The position numbers and the translations under genes were made by a program. From Ectopseudomonas chengduensis (GTDB taxonomy: Bacteria > Pseudomonadota > Gammaproteobacteria > Pseudomonadales > Pseudomonadaceae): a DNA stretch of 64,000 nt. Numbering within the stretch: the stretch's first letter is position 1; every line of letters begins with the position of its first letter. The stretch spans positions 62,001 through 126,000 of the forward strand of contig NZ_FMZQ01000010.1 of the NCBI RefSeq assembly GCF_900102635.1. The letters run 5' to 3'. The notes beneath the pieces were generated by a model. The model had not been told where the DNA came from. It ran no database searches and saw nothing but the letters and a program-made list of their open reading frames with translations. This document shows, piece by piece, positions 10,616 through 20,537 of the stretch.

Positions 10616-12697
10616 TCAAAGGTTGAGGGTCAGGCTGACGCTGAGATTGCGAGGGTCGCCGGGCATTACCCAGACGTTGTTGAACGAGCGCTCGTAGTAC
10701 TTGCGGTTGAACAGGTTGTTGAGGTTCAGGCCCAGGTTCAGGTCCTTGGTGGCTTGCCAGCGCGCCAGCAGATCGACCGTGGTATAGGCCGGCAGCTCGA
10801 AATCGCTGCCGGTCTGCCCGGAGCGATCGCCGACGTAGTTGACTGCGGCGCCGAGTTCCGAGCCCTGCAGCGAGCCACCCTGGAACTGGTAGACGCTCAT
10901 CAAACTGGCGCTGTTGCGGGCGATGCCGAGTAGATCGCTGCCCTCGGGGATGCTGTTGTCCTTGGTCACCTCAGCGTCGATGTAGGCGTAGGCGCCAATC
11001 ACCCGTAGGGCATCGGTTAGCTGGCCGCTCACCTGCAGGTCCAGGCCCTGGCTGCGGGCCTTGCCGGCGGCGATGCTGTCGCCCGGATTGTTAGGGTCGG
11101 CGGTCAGCACGTTTTCCTTATCGATATGGAACAGCGCCACGGTGGCGCCGAGGCGGCTGTCGAGCAGGTCGAGCTTGAGGCCTGTTTCGTAGCCGAGGCC
11201 TTTCTCCGGTTTGAACACCTGCCCCTGGGCGCCGATGGTATTGGGCTTGAACGACATCGAGGCATTGGCGAACACGCCGACCTCTGGCGTCAGCTGATAG
11301 AGCACGCCCGCTCGCGGGGTGGCGACATCCTTGCTCTGCTCGTTGCTGACGCGGGTACTGCGGTTCAGTGCAGTCTGCTCGAAACGCTCCAGGCGCACAC
11401 CGAGCAGGCCGCTCCAGCGCTCGTTGAAGCTGATCTGATCCTGCAGGTTGAGGGCGTAGCTTTCGGTGTGCTCGTGGAAGTCGTTGGGATTGACGATGGG
11501 GGGCTTGGGCTGACCATAGATCGGGTTATAGATGTCCTGGCCATAGCCCAGCCCGGTGACGCTTTGCGGATACTTCTGGCTGTTGCGGTAGTTCTCGTAC
11601 TCCAGGCCCAGCAGCGTCTGGTGCTGCCAGCCGGCCAGCTCGAACTGCCCATGCAGCTCGGCCTGGGTGATGCTGTCATTCCATTCGAAGCTGCGCTCGC
11701 GATAGAAGCGCGTGACCTGGTCGCCAATCAGGCGCGACGGTTCGGAGCTGTTGCCGTCCAGCGTGCCCTGGCTGTAATGGCTGGCCAGGCGCAGCTTCCA
11801 GGCATCGTTCAGATAATGCTCGAGGCTGACCTGCAGCAACTGGTTGTCGTTGCGGATCTTGCCGTCGTTGGGCTCGCCGAGAAAGGTCGAGCGCTTGACT
11901 GCGCCCATCTTGCCGTCGACGGCGGGAATGCCACGGTCGAACACCGAGTCGGTGCGGGAAAATTCGCTGTCGATCATCAGCAGGGTGTCTGGCGACAGCT
12001 GCCAGCTGAAGGTCGGGTTGACGATCTGCCGCTGGTTGCCGACGTGATCGCGAAAACTGCCGTTGTCTTCCACTGCCAGGTTGACCCGCGAAAGCAGGGT
12101 GCCGTCCTCGTTCAGCGGCGTGTTGACGTCGAGGCTGCTGCGGTAGCGATCCCAGCGTCCGGCGCTGGCCTTGAACTGGGTGAATGGCTCCAGTTGTGGG
12201 CGCTTGGTGACGATATTGACCAGCCCGCCGGGGTCGCCACGGCCGTAGAGGGCCGCCGCCGGCCCTTTGAGCACCTCCAGGCGCTCGATGGCCGATGCGT
12301 CCGGCGAGCTGTAGCTGCCGCGGTTGATGGCAAAACCATTGCGGTACAGCTCGCCGGTGGTGAACCCGCGCACGCTGTAGTTGAGGAAGGTCAGGCCGCC
12401 GAAGTTGTTCTGCCGCGAGACGCCGCCCGCGAAATCCAGGGCGCGGTCGATACGGCTACTGCCGAGATCGTCCAGCACCTGGGCGGGGACCACGCTGATG
12501 GCCTGGGGAATTTCGCTGATCGGCGTGTCGGTGCGGGTGGCGCTGGATGAGCGTTTGGCACGGTAGCCCTGCACCGGACCATCGGCTTGTTCGCTGGGGG
12601 CGCTGATGATGCTGTCAGCCAGTTGGGCCGGAGATTCGGCGGCAAGAGCGCAGGGTGTTAACAGGCTGCCGGCAAGCAAGGCGGTAGTGACGCGCAA
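10616..12697 (-). CDS. TonB-dependent siderophore-type receptor
   Basis: A 693-residue outer-membrane receptor. A signal peptide (LLAGSLLTPCALAAES) precedes the plug, marked by TPISEIPQAISVVPAQVLDD and LEVLKGPAAALYGRGDPGG; the 22-strand barrel ends with the aromatic-rich terminal strand region NLSVSLTLNL. The plug pattern is that of the ferric-siderophore class, but the true ligand cannot be read from sequence. The start is a TTG at 12697 with GGAGA 8 nt upstream; no better ATG exists. It is co-directional with the DUF4198 gene and lies behind a strong palindrome, so regulation by a metal sensor is likely. Confidence 0.9.
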   Translation of the reverse strand: MRVTTALLAGSLLTPCALAAESPAQLADSIISAPSEQADGPVQGYRAKRSSSATRTDTPISEIPQAISVVPAQVLDDLGSSRIDRALDFAGGVSRQNNFGGLTFLNYSVRGFTTGELYRNGFAINRGSYSSPDASAIERLEVLKGPAAALYGRGDPGGLVNIVTKRPQLEPFTQFKASAGRWDRYRSSLDVNTPLNEDGTLLSRVNLAVEDNGSFRDHVGNQRQIVNPTFSWQLSPDTLLMIDSEFSRTDSVFDRGIPAVDGKMGAVKRSTFLGEPNDGKIRNDNQLLQVSLEHYLNDAWKLRLASHYSQGTLDGNSSEPSRLIGDQVTRFYRERSFEWNDSITQAELHGQFELAGWQHQTLLGLEYENYRNSQKYPQSVTGLGYGQDIYNPIYGQPKPPIVNPNDFHEHTESYALNLQDQISFNERWSGLLGVRLERFEQTALNRSTRVSNEQSKDVATPRAGVLYQLTPEVGVFANASMSFKPNTIGAQGQVFKPEKGLGYETGLKLDLLDSRLGATVALFHIDKENVLTADPNNPGDSIAAGKARSQGLDLQVSGQLTDALRVIGAYAYIDAEVTKDNSIPEGSDLLGIARNSASLMSVYQFQGGSLQGSELGAAVNYVGDRSGQTGSDFELPAYTTVDLLARWQATKDLNLGLNLNNLFNRKYYERSFNNVWVMPGDPRNLSVSLTLNL

Positions 12698-12720
12698 GGG
12701 GGAAGTCTCCGGATGATTGT

Positions 12721-12747
12721 GGTTAATGTAATAACATTACAATAACC
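12721..12747. promoter_or_regulatory. 27-bp palindrome, candidate Fur/Zur-family operator
   Basis: GGTTA-n-TGTAAT, a 3-nt centre (AAC), then ATTACA-n-TAACC: 11 of 12 positions in each arm are complementary. It lies 24 bp upstream of the TTG start of the TonB receptor in an AT-rich island in otherwise GC-rich DNA. The form (about 20-27 bp, AT-rich, dyad) is that of Fur-superfamily operators, but it matches neither the classic Fur box nor the Zur consensus exactly. Confidence 0.55.
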
Positions 12748-12785
12748 TCAATCGAGAAAAGTTCCCACTTGAAATTGCTCGCCGA

Positions 12786-13928
12786 TCAGTTGCCGTTAAC
12801 GGGAGGGCGAATACCTATCTCGGCGGTCAGCTGCAGCGGTTTGCCGTTGCGCAACACGTCGATGCGGATCTTGTCGCCTGGCTTGGTACGCGCAACCTGA
12901 TTCATCGAACGGCGACCGTCGCTGGCCGGCTCACCATCGATACTGAGAATCAGGTCGCCAGGCTGCAGGCCGGCTTTCTGCGCCGGGCCGTCGCGATAGA
13001 CACCGGCGACAACGATGCCGGGGCGGCCATCGAGGCCGAAGGACTCGGCCAGCTCTGGCGTCAGTGGTTGCACCTCGACACCGAGGTAGCCGCGAATCAC
13101 CTGGCCGTGCTCGATGATCGCCTGCATCACTTCCATGGCCAGTTTCACCGGGATGGCGAAGCCGATGCCCTGCGAGCCGCCGGACTTGGAAAAGATCGCC
13201 GTGTTGATGCCCACCAGGTTGCCGTGCGCATCGACCAGCGCGCCGCCGGAGTTGCCCGGGTTGATCGCCGCATCGGTCTGGATGAAGTCTTCGTAGGTGT
13301 TGAGGCCCAGCTGGTTGCGCCCGGTGGCGCTGATGATACCCATGGTCACGGTCTGGCCGACGCCGAAAGGGTTGCCGATGGCCAGGGTCACATCGCCGAT
13401 GCGAATGCTGTCGGAGCGCCCCAGGGTGATCGCCGGGAGATTGGGCAGGTCGATCTTCAATACGGCCAGGTCGGTTTCCGGGTCGCTGCCGATCACCCGT
13501 GCCAGGGTTTCGCGGCCGTCCTTGAGGGCGACGACGATCTGGTCGGCGCCGCTGACCACGTGATTGTTGGTCAGCAGATAGCCTTCACGGCTCAACAGTA
13601 CTGCCGAGCCGAGGCTCGACTCCATGCGCTGCTGGCGTGGCAGGTTGTCGCCGAAGAAACGGCGGAAGGTCGGATCTTCGAACAGCGGATGAGCCGGTTT
13701 GCTCACCAGTTTGGTGGTGTACAGGTTGGCCACTGCTGGCGATGCGGTATCGACTGCCTCGGAGTAGGACACCGGGCCTTCCTGCAGGCGGCTGTAGAGC
13801 GGTGCCTGTACCAGCTGCACTTCCTGGCGGGGCAAGCCGACCCACTCCGGGTAGCGCTGGATCAGCAGCAGTGCGAACAACACACCGACCAGCAGGGGCC
13901 AACCGAGAAAACGCAGTGCCTGGGGCAT
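12786..13928 (-). CDS. algW: Regulated periplasmic serine protease AlgW (DegS type)
   Basis: A 380-residue trypsin-like protease anchored in the inner membrane by one N-terminal span (about residues 8-24). The catalytic triad is His123 (TNNHVV), Asp153 (ETDLAVLKI) and Ser227 (NPGNSGGAL), and a single PDZ domain follows. In Pseudomonas AlgW senses mis-folded outer-membrane proteins through its PDZ domain and cleaves the anti-sigma factor MucA, releasing AlgU. The single PDZ and the membrane anchor separate it from MucD/DegP. A TTG 10 codons upstream is possible, but the ATG at 13928 has AGGA at proper distance. Confidence 0.94.
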   Translation of the reverse strand: MPQALRFLGWPLLVGVLFALLLIQRYPEWVGLPRQEVQLVQAPLYSRLQEGPVSYSEAVDTASPAVANLYTTKLVSKPAHPLFEDPTFRRFFGDNLPRQQRMESSLGSAVLLSREGYLLTNNHVVSGADQIVVALKDGRETLARVIGSDPETDLAVLKIDLPNLPAITLGRSDSIRIGDVTLAIGNPFGVGQTVTMGIISATGRNQLGLNTYEDFIQTDAAINPGNSGGALVDAHGNLVGINTAIFSKSGGSQGIGFAIPVKLAMEVMQAIIEHGQVIRGYLGVEVQPLTPELAESFGLDGRPGIVVAGVYRDGPAQKAGLQPGDLILSIDGEPASDGRRSMNQVARTKPGDKIRIDVLRNGKPLQLTAEIGIRPPVNGN

Positions 13929-14038
13929 CGAGACAATCCTGAGGGTTGCGGGGGCCAAATCCGGCCCTTAAGGTGGCGCATTATAGTGAGGCGCTCGCCA
14001 ATTAGGCAGCGGCCCGCAACAGCTTGTGAGGAATCTTC

Positions 14039-14797
14039 ATGGCCATTGCCCTGTCCACGCTAGTGGAAGAAGCTGACGCTTTTCTTAACGCGTCGCGTAT
14101 CAATGATTACTGCCCCAATGGCCTGCAGGTCGAGGGTCGTCCGCAGGTCAGCCGCATCGTCAGCGGCGTCACCGCGAGTCAGGCGCTGATCGAAGCGGCC
14201 ATCGACGCCGAGGCTGATGTGCTGCTGGTGCATCATGGCTATTTTTGGAAGGGCGAGAACCCCTGTGTCACCGGCATGAAACAGCGTCGCCTGAAAGCGC
14301 TGCTGACCAACGACATCAGCCTGCTGGCCTATCACCTGCCACTGGATGTGCACCCCGAGGTGGGCAACAACGTGCAGCTCGCACGGCAGTTAGGCATCGT
14401 CGTCGAGGGCCCGCTGGAGCCGGAGAATCCGCGCACCGTTGGTCTCGTTGGCTCGCTGCAAGAGCCAATGAGCGCGGCCGACTTCGCCCGGCACGTGCAG
14501 CAGACGTTGGGGCGTGAGCCGCTGCTGGTCGAGGGCGACGGGCTGATCCGGCGCGTCGGCTGGTGCACGGGTGGCGGGCAGGGCTATATCGACCAGGCGA
14601 TTGCTGCCGGTGTCGACCTTTACCTGACCGGCGAAGCCACCGAGCAGACTTTCCACAGCGCACGTGAGAATGGCGTGAGCTTCATCGCTGCCGGCCATCA
14701 TGCCACCGAGCGCTACGGCGTGCAGGCGCTGGGGGATTATCTGGCGCGGCGTTTCGCCCTCGAACACCTGTTCATCGACTGCCCCAACCCGGTCTGA
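14039..14797 (+). CDS. NIF3-family dinuclear metal-centre protein (YbgI type)
   Basis: A 252-residue NIF3/YbgI-like protein. The metal-site histidines are visible in VHHGYFWKG, LPLDVHPEVGNN and the C-terminal GHHATERYG. Family members form hexameric toroids with a dinuclear metal site; one described activity is GTP cyclohydrolase I type 2, but the physiological role is unsettled. Divergent from algW across about 110 bp, as in other pseudomonads. Confidence 0.9.
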   Translation: MAIALSTLVEEADAFLNASRINDYCPNGLQVEGRPQVSRIVSGVTASQALIEAAIDAEADVLLVHHGYFWKGENPCVTGMKQRRLKALLTNDISLLAYHLPLDVHPEVGNNVQLARQLGIVVEGPLEPENPRTVGLVGSLQEPMSAADFARHVQQTLGREPLLVEGDGLIRRVGWCTGGGQGYIDQAIAAGVDLYLTGEATEQTFHSARENGVSFIAAGHHATERYGVQALGDYLARRFALEHLFIDCPNPV

Positions 14798-14929
14798 ATC
14801 GCCCGTACGGACAGGCATAAAGCTAGAACGTTTCGATCTAACTGGCGCCCTGAGTATAAGCAGGTGCTGTGGTAGAGTGCGCGCTCGTCCACGGCCCGCC
14901 GGCCCGATAACAGCAATCCGTGAGTAGCC

Positions 14930-15847
14930 ATGCTCGACAAATTGACCCATCTGAAGCAGCTGGAGGCGGAAAGCATCCACATCATTCGTGAAGTGGCCGC
15001 CGAATTCGACAACCCGGTGATGCTCTATTCCATCGGCAAGGATTCAGCCGTGATGCTGCACCTGGCCCGCAAGGCATTCTTCCCTGGCAAGTTGCCGTTC
15101 CCGGTGCTGCACGTCGATACCCGCTGGAAGTTCCAGGAGATGTATCGCTTTCGCGAGAAGATGGTCAGTGAATATGGCCTGGAACTGCTGACCCACATCA
15201 ACCCCGATGGTGTGGCGCAGGACATGAACCCCTTCACCTACGGTAGTGCCAAGCACACCGACGTGATGAAGACCGAAGGCCTCAAGCAGGCACTGGACAA
15301 GTACGGCTTCGACGCCGCCTTCGGTGGCGCGCGCCGCGACGAAGAGAAGTCGCGCGCCAAGGAGCGCGTGTATTCCTTCCGCGACAGCAAGCACCGCTGG
15401 GACCCGAAGAACCAGCGCCCGGAGCTGTGGAACGTGTACAACGGCAAGGTCAAGAAGGGCGAGTCGATCCGCGTCTTCCCGCTGTCGAACTGGACCGAGC
15501 TGGACATCTGGCAATACATCTACCTGGAGCAGATCCCAATCGTGCCGCTGTACTTCGCTGCCGAGCGCGAAGTGATCGAGAAGAATGGCACGCTGATCAT
15601 GATCGACGACGAGCGCATCCTCGAGCACCTGTCCGATGAAGAGAAGGCGCGCATCACCAAGAAGATGGTGCGTTTCCGTACCCTCGGCTGCTACCCGCTG
15701 ACCGGCGCGGTGGAGTCCACGGCGCTGACCCTGCCTGAAATCATCCAGGAGATGCTCCTGACCCGTACTTCCGAGCGCCAAGGCCGCGTGATCGATCACG
15801 ATGCCGCCGGGTCGATGGAAGAAAAGAAACGTCAGGGCTATTTCTGA
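14930..15847 (+). CDS. cysD: Sulfate adenylyltransferase small subunit CysD
   Basis: A 305-residue ATP sulfurylase subunit of the PAPS-reductase-like PP-loop family. The pyrophosphate loop reads [10 protein letters not shown] near residue 34, and [17 protein letters not shown] follows. With the GTPase CysN it forms adenosine 5'-phosphosulfate from ATP and sulfate, coupling the reaction to GTP hydrolysis. cysNC starts 12 bp downstream. Confidence 0.97.
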   Translation: MLDKLTHLKQLEAESIHIIREVAAEFDNPVMLYSIGKDSAVMLHLARKAFFPGKLPFPVLHVDTRWKFQEMYRFREKMVSEYGLELLTHINPDGVAQDMNPFTYGSAKHTDVMKTEGLKQALDKYGFDAAFGGARRDEEKSRAKERVYSFRDSKHRWDPKNQRPELWNVYNGKVKKGESIRVFPLSNWTELDIWQYIYLEQIPIVPLYFAAEREVIEKNGTLIMIDDERILEHLSDEEKARITKKMVRFRTLGCYPLTGAVESTALTLPEIIQEMLLTRTSERQGRVIDHDAAGSMEEKKRQGYF

Positions 15848-15859
15848 GGATCGCGCACC

Positions 15860-17755
15860 ATGAGTCACCAATCCGATTTGATCGGCCAGGACATTCTCGC
15901 TTACCTGGCCCAGCACGAGCGCAAGGAACTGCTGCGCTTTCTTACCTGCGGCAACGTCGACGACGGCAAGAGCACGCTGATCGGCCGTCTGCTGCACGAT
16001 TCCAAGATGATCTACGAGGATCACCTGGAAGCCATCACCAAGGACTCGAAGAAAGTCGGCACCACTGGCGATGACATCGACCTGGCACTGCTGGTCGACG
16101 GCCTGCAGGCCGAGCGCGAGCAGGGCATCACCATCGATGTGGCCTACCGCTATTTCTCCACCGCCAAGCGCAAGTTCATCATCGCCGACACCCCCGGCCA
16201 TGAGCAGTACACGCGCAACATGGCCACCGGCGCTTCGACCTGCGACTTGGCGATCATCCTGATCGATGCCCGCTACGGCGTGCAGACCCAGACCAAGCGC
16301 CACAGCTTCATCGCCTCCCTGTTGGGCATCAAGCACATCGTCGTCGCCGTCAACAAGATGGATCTGAAGGACTTCGATCAGGGCGTGTTCGAGCAGATCA
16401 AGGCCGACTACCTGGCCTTCGCCGAGAAGATCAACCTGCGTCCGACCACCCTCGAGTTCGTGCCGATGTCGGCGCTCAAGGGCGACAACGTGGTCAACAG
16501 GTCCGAGCGCTCGCCCTGGTACACCGGGCAGTCGCTGATGGAGATTCTCGAGACTGTCGAAGTCGCTGGCGACCGCAACTTCGACGACCTGCGCTTCCCG
16601 GTGCAATACGTCAACCGTCCGAACCTGAACTTCCGCGGTTTCGCCGGCACCCTGGCCAGCGGCGTCGTGCGCAAGGGTGACGAGGTCATGGCGCTGCCTT
16701 CGGGCAAGACCAGCAAGGTCAAGTCCATCGTCACCTTCGAGGGCGAGCTGGAGCACGCCGGCCCGGGCCAGGCGATCACCCTGACCCTGGAAGACGAGAT
16801 CGACGTGTCGCGCGGCGACATGCTGGTGCATGCCGACAACCGTCCGCAGGTCACCGACAGCTTCGAGGCCATGCTGGTATGGATGGGCGAAGAGCCGATG
16901 CTGCCGGGCAAGAAGTACGACATCAAACGTGCCACCAGCTACGTGCCGGGCTCGATCCCGAGCATCGTGCATCGTGTCGACGTGAATACCCTGGAGCAGG
17001 GTGCGGCCAGCGAGTTGAGGCTCAACGAAATCGGCCGGGTCAAGGTGGCGCTGGATGCACCGATCGCCCTGGATGGTTACGAGTACAACCGCACCACCGG
17101 CGCCTTCATCATCATTGATCGCCTGACCAACGGCACCGTCGGTGCCGGCATGATCATCGCCGACCCGGTCGCCCATGGCGGCGGTCAGCATGGCCGCCTG
17201 GCCCATGTGTCGACCGAGGAGCGTGCTTCGCGCTTCGGTCAGCAGCCGGCCACCGTGCTGTTCAGTGGACTGTCTGGCGCGGGCAAGAGCACCCTGGCCT
17301 ACGCCGTGGAGCGCAAGCTGTTCGACATGGGCCGTGCCGTGTACGTGCTTGATGGCCAGAACCTGCGCCATGACCTGAACAAGGGCCTGCCGCAGGATCG
17401 CGCCGGCCGCGCCGAGAACTGGCGCCGTGCCGCCCATGTGGCGCGTCAGTTCAACGAGGCCGGCATGATCGCCCTGGCTGCCTTTGTCGCTCCGGATGCC
17501 GAAGGTCGCGAGCAGGCCAAGGCGCTGATCGGTGCCGAACGCCTGGTTACCGTCTATGTTCAGGCCTCGCCGCAGATCTGCCGCGAGCGTGACCCGCAGG
17601 GGCTGTACGCCGCCGGCGGTGACAATATCCCGGGCGAAGGCTTCCCCTACGACCTGCCGCTGGATGCCGATCTGGTGATCGACACCCAGGCGCAGTCGGT
17701 CGAGGAGGGCGTCAAGGCGGTGCTGGATCTGCTGCGCAGCCGCGGCGCGATCTAA
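15860..17755 (+). CDS. cysNC: Bifunctional ATP sulfurylase large subunit / APS kinase CysNC
   Basis: A 631-residue fusion. The N-terminal about 440 residues are the CysN GTPase (P-loop [29 protein letters not shown]), an elongation-factor relative. The C-terminal about 190 residues are APS kinase (P-loop [26 protein letters not shown]), which phosphorylates APS to PAPS. Enteric bacteria encode these as separate cysN and cysC; the fusion is normal for Pseudomonas. A terminator follows within 25 bp. Confidence 0.97.
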   Translation: MSHQSDLIGQDILAYLAQHERKELLRFLTCGNVDDGKSTLIGRLLHDSKMIYEDHLEAITKDSKKVGTTGDDIDLALLVDGLQAEREQGITIDVAYRYFSTAKRKFIIADTPGHEQYTRNMATGASTCDLAIILIDARYGVQTQTKRHSFIASLLGIKHIVVAVNKMDLKDFDQGVFEQIKADYLAFAEKINLRPTTLEFVPMSALKGDNVVNRSERSPWYTGQSLMEILETVEVAGDRNFDDLRFPVQYVNRPNLNFRGFAGTLASGVVRKGDEVMALPSGKTSKVKSIVTFEGELEHAGPGQAITLTLEDEIDVSRGDMLVHADNRPQVTDSFEAMLVWMGEEPMLPGKKYDIKRATSYVPGSIPSIVHRVDVNTLEQGAASELRLNEIGRVKVALDAPIALDGYEYNRTTGAFIIIDRLTNGTVGAGMIIADPVAHGGGQHGRLAHVSTEERASRFGQQPATVLFSGLSGAGKSTLAYAVERKLFDMGRAVYVLDGQNLRHDLNKGLPQDRAGRAENWRRAAHVARQFNEAGMIALAAFVAPDAEGREQAKALIGAERLVTVYVQASPQICRERDPQGLYAAGGDNIPGEGFPYDLPLDADLVIDTQAQSVEEGVKAVLDLLRSRGAI

Positions 17756-17776
17756 TACTGGCGATGCAGCATGATG

Positions 17777-17805
17777 AGCCCCGCTTATTAGCGGGGCTTT
17801 TTCAT
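17777..17805 (+). terminator. Intrinsic terminator after cysNC
   Basis: AGCCCCGC TTATTA GCGGGGCT followed by a T-run, 21 bp past the cysNC stop. Confidence 0.9.
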
Positions 17806-17852
17806 TCCCGGCCACGCAAGGCGCTGACCGCTCGCTCCTGCAATGTTTGCCC

Positions 17853-17880
17853 AATAAAAAGCCCCGCAATCGCGGGGCTC
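17853..17880 (-). terminator. Intrinsic terminator for the zapG-like gene
   Basis: Read on the minus strand: AGCCCCGCG ATTG CGGGGCT then TTTTTATT. It faces the cysNC terminator, has nearly the same stem, and lies 20 bp beyond the stop of the minus-strand gene. Confidence 0.85.
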
Positions 17881-17899
17881 GGTATTTCTGGCTGGCGGG

Positions 17900-18331
17900 T
17901 TACTTCTTCAGCCCGTAGCTCTCGTCGAGCATGCCGGGGCCGTCGCTTTTCGGCGCGTAGTCCTTGGGCATCTCGTGGTTCTTCGGCGGAGTCAGGCGCT
18001 CGCGCTTTTCGCCGGCTTCTGTGCTGTTCAGGGTGGCTAGCAGGCGCTGACGGGTCAGCTCATCCAGGGCCAGGCGGTTGGCACCGTCGGACAGGTGCTC
18101 CTGCACGTCCTGGTAGCTCTGGGTGAGTTTCTTCACCAGGCTGGCGGTGGTGTTGAAGTGGGTCACCACTTCGTTCTGGTAGGCCTCGAAGCGTGCCTGC
18201 ATTTCATCCATCTGCCGCTGCGTACGGCCCGGTGCAGCATTGGGGGCCAGGCGGGCGAGCAGAAAGCCCACGGCGATGCCGACCACCAGGGTCAGGGCGG
18301 GTATCAACCAGGCTGTAACGGTCTGTTCCAC
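17900..18331 (-). CDS. zapG: YhcB/ZapG family protein (DUF1043)
   Basis: A 143-residue protein with one N-terminal membrane span (WLIPALTLVVGIAVGFLLARL) followed by a charged helical, coiled-coil-like region (RTQRQMDEMQARFEAYQNEV and FNTTASLVKKLTQSYQDVQE) and a disordered tail. These are the marks of YhcB, renamed ZapG after links to the division machinery and cell-wall synthesis in E. coli. The family assignment is firm; the role in Pseudomonas is inferred. Confidence 0.85.
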   Translation of the reverse strand: MEQTVTAWLIPALTLVVGIAVGFLLARLAPNAAPGRTQRQMDEMQARFEAYQNEVVTHFNTTASLVKKLTQSYQDVQEHLSDGANRLALDELTRQRLLATLNSTEAGEKRERLTPPKNHEMPKDYAPKSDGPGMLDESYGLKK

Positions 18332-18449
18332 GAGTCCTTCCTCTCAAAACGGCTTTGCTTTACGTTAGCGGCTCGAACCTGCGCTGTATACGTTTACCTC
18401 GCAGGCAGTTTGCTAGACGAGTCGACCCGTTGCGGGGTCACGGAGTTCA

Positions 18450-19082
18450 GTGTTGCTCAGTCGCGAAACCCCTCTTTTCATTCAAGGCCCGGTGGGTCAA
18501 CTCGAAGCCCTTCTGCTGGAAGTAGCGGACGCCCGAGGCGTGGCGCTGGTCTGTCATCCCAACCCGGTACAGGGTGGCACCATGCTCAACAAGGTGGTGA
18601 GCACCTTGCAGCGCACCGCGCGTGACTGTGGATATCACACATTGCGTTTCAATTATCGCGGTGTCGGCGCCAGTGCCGGCAGCCACGATATGGGTACCGG
18701 CGAGGTGGACGACGCCGAAGCGGTGGCCGCTTGGCTTAAGGAGGAGTACCCGAATCTGCCCATCACCTTGCTGGGCTTTTCCTTCGGCGGTTTCGTCGCC
18801 GCGGCGCTGGGTGCCCGCTTGGAAGCGCAGGGCCAGGTGCCGAGCAAGTTGTTCATGGTGGCGCCGGCGGTGCATCGCCTGACCGCCGAGACGCCGCCGG
18901 CCAGCCAGTGCCCGCTGGTGGTGATCCAGCCTGATGCCGACGAAGTGGTCGAGCCACAGGCCGTATATGACTGGTCGGCCAATCTCGGGCGTGCCCATGA
19001 GCTGCTGAAAGTGGCAGAATGCGGTCACTTTTTTCACGGCAAGCTGACGGATCTGAAGGATCTGCTGTTGCCTCGCCTGTAA
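18450..19082 (+). CDS. Alpha/beta hydrolase, small dienelactone-hydrolase-like
   Basis: A 210-residue alpha/beta hydrolase. The strand-turn motif CHPNPVQGGTMLNKVV, the FNYRGVGASAG segment and the nucleophile elbow GFSFGGF are typical of the YpfH/YfiC-like small hydrolase group; the likely acid and histidine are in VIQPDADEVVEP and AECGHFFHGKL. The start is GTG at 18450 with CGGAG just upstream. It lies 28 bp before trpS and is co-directional. The substrate is unknown. Confidence 0.85.
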   Translation: MLLSRETPLFIQGPVGQLEALLLEVADARGVALVCHPNPVQGGTMLNKVVSTLQRTARDCGYHTLRFNYRGVGASAGSHDMGTGEVDDAEAVAAWLKEEYPNLPITLLGFSFGGFVAAALGARLEAQGQVPSKLFMVAPAVHRLTAETPPASQCPLVVIQPDADEVVEPQAVYDWSANLGRAHELLKVAECGHFFHGKLTDLKDLLLPRL

Positions 19083-19110
19083 GCCTTTCAGCCATTTCTA
19101 AGCGAACGTC

Positions 19111-20457
19111 ATGACCACCCGTATCCTTACCGGTATCACCACCACCGGCACACCGCACCTGGGCAACTACGCTGGCGCCATCCGCCCGGCCATCGTTGCC
19201 AGTCGCGACCCGCAGATGGACTCCTTCTACTTCCTCGCCGACTACCACGCGCTGATCAAGTGCGATGATCCGGCGCGCATTCAGCGCTCGCGCCTGGAAA
19301 TCGCAGCCACCTGGCTGGCGCTGGGCCTGGATACCGACAAGGCGACCTTCTACCGCCAGTCCGACATTCCCGAGATTCCCGAGCTGTGCTGGTTGCTCAC
19401 CTGCGTCGCCGGCAAGGGCCTGCTCAACCGTGCCCACGCCTACAAGGCTTCGGTGGACAAGAACGTCGAACAGGGCGAAGACCCGGATGCCGGCGTGACC
19501 ATGGGCCTGTTCAGTTACCCGGTGCTGATGGCAGCGGACATCCTGATGTTCAACGCGCAGAAGGTGCCGGTCGGTCGTGACCAGATTCAGCACGTGGAAA
19601 TGGCCCGTGATATCGGTCAGCGCTTCAACCATCTGTTCGGCAAGGGCAAGGATCTGTTCGTGCTGCCCGAGGTGGTGATCGAGGAAGAAGTGGCCACGCT
19701 GCCCGGCCTCGACGGACGCAAGATGAGCAAGAGCTACGACAACACCATCCCGCTGTTCGGCAGCGCCAAGCAGCTCAAGGAGGCCGTGGCGCGCATCGTT
19801 ACCGACTCCAGGCTGCCGGGTGAGCCCAAGGATGCCGAGGGTTCGCACCTGTTCACCCTGTACCAGGCCTTCGCCAGCCACGCGCAGCAGGCCGAGTTCC
19901 GCGTCGAGCTGGAAGGTGGCCTGGCCTGGGGCGAGGCGAAGAATCGACTGTACCAGTTGCTCGAAGACACCCTGGGCGAGGCGCGCGAGCGTTACAACGC
20001 GTTGATCGCTCGGCCGGCCGACCTGGAAGACATTCTCCTTGCTGGTGCAGCCAAGGCACGCAAGATCGCCACGCCGTTCCTCGGCGAGTTGCGCGAGGCC
20101 GTGGGCCTGCGCTCGTTCCGTGAACAGGTGCAAGTCGCTACTGGCGAGAAGAAGAAAGCCGCCAAGAGCGCGCGCTTCGTCAGCTTCCGTGACGACGACG
20201 GCAGCTTCCGCTTCCGTCTGCTGGATGCCGATGGCGAGCAACTGCTGCTGTCGAAATCCTTCGCCGATGGCAAGTCGGCCGGCATGATCAACAAGCGCTT
20301 GCAATCCGGCGAGCCGCTGGATGTGCGCGCCGAAGGCCAGGTGTTCTCGGTCTGGGTCGACGGTGAAAGCGTGGCGAGCAGCCCAGAGTTCGCCGATGGC
20401 CAGGCGCTGGAAGATGCCATCGCCCGTCTGCGTGAGGCGCTGGCGCCGCAGGAATGA
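19111..20457 (+). CDS. trpS: Tryptophanyl-tRNA synthetase TrpS
   Basis: A 448-residue class I aminoacyl-tRNA synthetase. The HIGH-type motif is TPHLGNYAG near residue 13 and the KMSKS loop reads [10 protein letters not shown] near 208. It is about 110 residues longer than the E. coli enzyme: residues after about 340 form a C-terminal extension ([18 protein letters not shown] onward), as seen in Pseudomonas TrpS. Followed by a repeat and a terminator. Confidence 0.96.
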   Translation: MTTRILTGITTTGTPHLGNYAGAIRPAIVASRDPQMDSFYFLADYHALIKCDDPARIQRSRLEIAATWLALGLDTDKATFYRQSDIPEIPELCWLLTCVAGKGLLNRAHAYKASVDKNVEQGEDPDAGVTMGLFSYPVLMAADILMFNAQKVPVGRDQIQHVEMARDIGQRFNHLFGKGKDLFVLPEVVIEEEVATLPGLDGRKMSKSYDNTIPLFGSAKQLKEAVARIVTDSRLPGEPKDAEGSHLFTLYQAFASHAQQAEFRVELEGGLAWGEAKNRLYQLLEDTLGEARERYNALIARPADLEDILLAGAAKARKIATPFLGELREAVGLRSFREQVQVATGEKKKAAKSARFVSFRDDDGSFRFRLLDADGEQLLLSKSFADGKSAGMINKRLQSGEPLDVRAEGQVFSVWVDGESVASSPEFADGQALEDAIARLREALAPQE

Positions 20458-20459
20458 AG

Positions 20460-20518
20460 TAGCCCGGATGCAATCCGGGGCGAGTATCGCCAGTATCCCC
20501 CGGATTGCATCCGGGCTA
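20460..20518. repeat. Perfect 21-nt inverted repeat downstream of trpS
   Basis: Arms 20460-20480 (TAGCCCGGATGCAATCCGGG plus one G) and 20498-20518 are exact reverse complements around a 17-nt spacer. The core GCCCGGATGCAATCCGGG is of a kind scattered in many gammaproteobacterial genomes, so this is probably a dispersed extragenic element, not a trpS-specific signal. Confidence 0.75.
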
Positions 20519-20537
20519 CGGCCATGATTGCCAATCA

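Noticed and set aside
15044..17869. Open frame of over 900 codons antisense to cysD-cysNC
   Set aside because: Same composition artefact; low-complexity, Gln/Val/Asp-rich product and no ribosome site.
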